Below are positions 62,633 to 64,000 of a stretch of DNA of 64,000 bases, one piece after another. Made by a program: the position numbers and the translations under genes. The stretch spans positions 1,178,001 through 1,242,000 of the forward strand of contig NZ_JAIWZC010000001.1 in NCBI RefSeq assembly GCF_020297485.1. The letters are read 5' to 3'. The notes beneath the pieces are model-generated. The model was not told where the DNA came from, made no database searches, and worked only from the letters and a program-made list of their open reading frames with translations. Source of the stretch: Enterocloster clostridioformis. Lineage in GTDB: Bacteria > Bacillota > Clostridia > Lachnospirales > Lachnospiraceae. Every line of letters begins with the position of its first letter. Positions within the stretch are counted from its first letter, which is position 1.

Positions 62633-63235
62633 TCACATTAAATGGCTGCAGTCATTTAACCCCTCCAGACTGCACTGTCCGGTAACCGGGTCATATTCTA
62701 TGGTGGTGATGCTGGCATTTCCCACCAGGATTTCCGCCGCGTCCGGCTGTCCTTCCAGGAGATGGACAATAAAATGGGCCAGCGTTCCCCCGTGGGCCAC
62801 CACAGCCGTGTCCCCTTTCATCTCCCCCTTTATCCGCTCCCATGCTTTTTTACACCTGACATCCACCTGGTTCAGCGTCTCCCCGCCCGGAGGCGCCACT
62901 GTGGCCGGATGCTGCCACCATTCTTCGTACAGCTTTCGTTCCTTTGCCAATATATCCGATGCAGTCCTTCCCTCCCAGTCGCCGTATCCGATCTCCGCCA
63001 GTTCCGGCACGGGTATAACCGCCATCCCCTGGGCCCTGGCAAGGGTCTCTGCCGTCTCCATGGCCCGTATCTGGGGGCTGGAGTATATGGCGGTCACCGG
63101 ACGTTTTTCCATTCCCTTTGCCAGCATCTCAGCCTGGCTGCGGCCGGCTGCGTTTAAGGGGATATCCTGCCTGCCCTGTATCTTTCCCTCTACGTTCCAG
63201 TCAGTCTGTCCATGGCGTATGATATAGAGTTTCAT
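62633..63235 (-). CDS. Histidine phosphatase family protein (phosphoglycerate mutase-like)
   Basis: A 200-residue member of the histidine phosphatase superfamily. Phospho-His motif LYIIRHGQTDWN with GRQDIPLNAAGRSQA, the second Arg in YSSPQIRAMETAE, the Glu in EIGYGDWEGR, and the second catalytic His in VVAHGGTLAHFI. Substrate uncertain: members include cofactor-dependent mutases, broad phosphatases and alpha-ribazole phosphatase (CobC). The CobC role would complete the nucleotide loop of the cobalamin pathway 27 kb away, but nothing local supports it. Confidence 0.88.
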   Translation of the reverse strand: MKLYIIRHGQTDWNVEGKIQGRQDIPLNAAGRSQAEMLAKGMEKRPVTAIYSSPQIRAMETAETLARAQGMAVIPVPELAEIGYGDWEGRTASDILAKERKLYEEWWQHPATVAPPGGETLNQVDVRCKKAWERIKGEMKGDTAVVAHGGTLAHFIVHLLEGQPDAAEILVGNASITTIEYDPVTGQCSLEGLNDCSHLM

Positions 63236-63262
63236 CTGTTTTTACCTCCTGCGTCCTGCGCC

Positions 63263-63859
63263 CTACAGGCCTTCCTCCAGATTCCAGCCATTCCTCACAG
63301 GATTGGGGCGTTCTTCCTCATCCCGGCCCGAAGCCGCTGCCTGGCCTTCCCCATTGACGGTCAGGGCATCCAGGGCCAGCTTCATGATGTCCTTCACCTC
63401 ATCCTCAGTCATCTTCATTTTAGCGGAAAGCTCCTCCAGGGTCGCCTCCCTGCCTAACTCCTTCGCCAGAACCTGGGACACGGTCTGGAGCACATTGACC
63501 CTGGCTGCCATGGTCTCCTCAATCTGGTTCTCTGTCCTCTGCTCCTCCAGGGCCAGTTCCACACTTTCCTTCACGCGGCGGGTCATGAGTTCATTCCAGG
63601 GTTCGCTGCCATCGTACTCTATGGCGGCCAGCATCAGGGCCGTATTGGCCTCCTGGACCAAATCGGATAAGGGCAGCTCGCTGTCCCCGTATTCCCGTAC
63701 CATCTCAAGCACCTCCCTCAGGCACCCCTCCACCAGGCGGCTGCGGGCCCCTGCGTCGCCCCTGGCTGTTCCCTCAAGGACGGAATTCATTTCATCCCTG
63801 TCAAGCGGTGTAATGTCTCCCATCTCTTCCAGATACATATCAAAAAAATCGTGTTCCAT
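63263..63859 (-). CDS. Sigma-70-like protein without region 4
   Basis: A 198-residue protein resembling primary sigma factors. A region 1.2-like start (DFFDMYLEEMGDITPLDRDE) leads into region 2.1-2.2-like LVEGCLREVLEMVREYG and LSDLVQEANTALMLAAIEYD. A charged helical stretch stands where 2.3-2.4 should be, without the aromatic residues used for promoter melting. A region 3-like helix follows (LGREATLEELSAKMKMTEDEVKDIM), then an acidic tail. Region 4 (the -35 reader) is absent. It may bind core polymerase as a regulator rather than act as a sigma factor. It is 27 nt upstream of the histidine phosphatase. Confidence 0.7.
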   Translation of the reverse strand: MEHDFFDMYLEEMGDITPLDRDEMNSVLEGTARGDAGARSRLVEGCLREVLEMVREYGDSELPLSDLVQEANTALMLAAIEYDGSEPWNELMTRRVKESVELALEEQRTENQIEETMAARVNVLQTVSQVLAKELGREATLEELSAKMKMTEDEVKDIMKLALDALTVNGEGQAAASGRDEEERPNPVRNGWNLEEGL

Positions 63860-63954
63860 CTTGTCTCTATCCTTTCAATTTTCCAGAATTTCATGTTCCA
63901 TTCATAATCCTTAATAGGATAATCCAAAGCAAACCATAAGTCAAGTTTCCCTCT

Positions 63955-63984
63955 TTACAAAGCCCCGGCAATCGTGATAAGATA
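63955..63984 (+). promoter_or_regulatory. Possible rightward promoter at the window end
   Basis: TTTACA, an 18-bp spacer, then TAAGAT read rightward out of the window, divergent from the sigma-like gene. No coding sequence follows within the window to confirm it. Confidence 0.3.
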
Positions 63985-64000
63985 TGCTTAGTTTATAAGG

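Noticed and set aside
1..64000. CRISPR array, tRNA, rRNA, prophage
   Set aside because: No regularly spaced repeats, cloverleaf-like sequences, rRNA or phage structural genes were recognised on reading.

Overview
The window looks like chromosomal DNA from a spore-forming, strictly anaerobic member of the Lachnospiraceae, most likely the Enterocloster / [Clostridium] bolteae-clostridioforme group. That assignment is inference. It rests on moderately GC-rich Firmicutes coding, strong AGGAG ribosome sites, an IspH-ribosomal S1 fusion of the clostridial type, a small acid-soluble spore protein, an oxygen-independent (Cbi-type) cobalamin pathway, and a pyrophosphate-type phosphofructokinase under a CcpA box. 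No rRNA, tRNA, CRISPR array or prophage was seen.

Layout. 1-5.7 kb (minus): proteostasis run tig-clpP-clpX-lon, with lon cut by the window edge. 5.9-7.1 kb: a DJ-1/PfpI protein divergent from a CYTH triphosphatase-like gene, followed by a long imperfect non-coding palindrome. 7.4-18.8 kb (minus): a sugar-sensing and uptake locus. It reads pectinesterase, YesN-type regulator, YesM-type kinase and two membrane-anchored sugar-binding proteins, then mglB, mglA and mglC from a separate promoter. MglB appears to be a natural circular permutant, and MglC carries an extra coiled-coil N-terminus of about 215 residues. 19.1-20.5 kb: a PurF paralogue without its glutaminase cysteine. 20.5-35.4 kb (minus): a 14-gene adenosylcobalamin operon from cbiG to cbiC, with a CbiF-CbiH fusion, a CbiE-CbiT fusion and an extra truncated CobU-like protein. 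A spore-protein gene lies just upstream.

35.9-37.9 kb (plus): an AgrA/AgrC-like two-component pair. 38.0-43.5 kb (minus): PPK2-type polyphosphate:AMP phosphotransferase, flavoprotein, cmk, and ispH-S1. 43.7-46.5 kb: lysC, an HD hydrolase and a GNAT acetyltransferase. 46.5-51.1 kb: a scarred carbohydrate island. It holds an IS91-family remnant, an orphan gene, an N-terminally deleted SSS symporter joined to the start of what looks like a GH31 glycosidase, an intact LacI regulator with a palindromic operator, an ABC sugar permease fragment and an IS630-type fragment. 51.3-55.0 kb: purL. 55.3-59.5 kb: a DUF1846 protein, a YibE/F membrane protein and a secreted metallophosphoesterase. 59.6-61.2 kb: an IS110-family element whose left non-coding end may encode a bridge RNA. 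61.3-63.9 kb: PPi-dependent phosphofructokinase, a histidine phosphatase, and a sigma-factor-like protein with no region 4.

How parts fit together (inference). The 7-19 kb locus could sense a pectin- or galactan-derived sugar outside the cell (anchored binding proteins plus YesMN), import it (MglBAC), and strip methyl esters in the cytoplasm (leaderless pectinesterase). The cobalamin operon makes most of the corrin ring and the whole nucleotide loop, but lacks cobaltochelatase and CbiL, which must lie elsewhere. The strongest candidates for new biology are the permuted MglB with its extended MglC, the long palindrome at 7.1-7.35 kb, the Cys-less PurF, and the region-4-less sigma-like protein.
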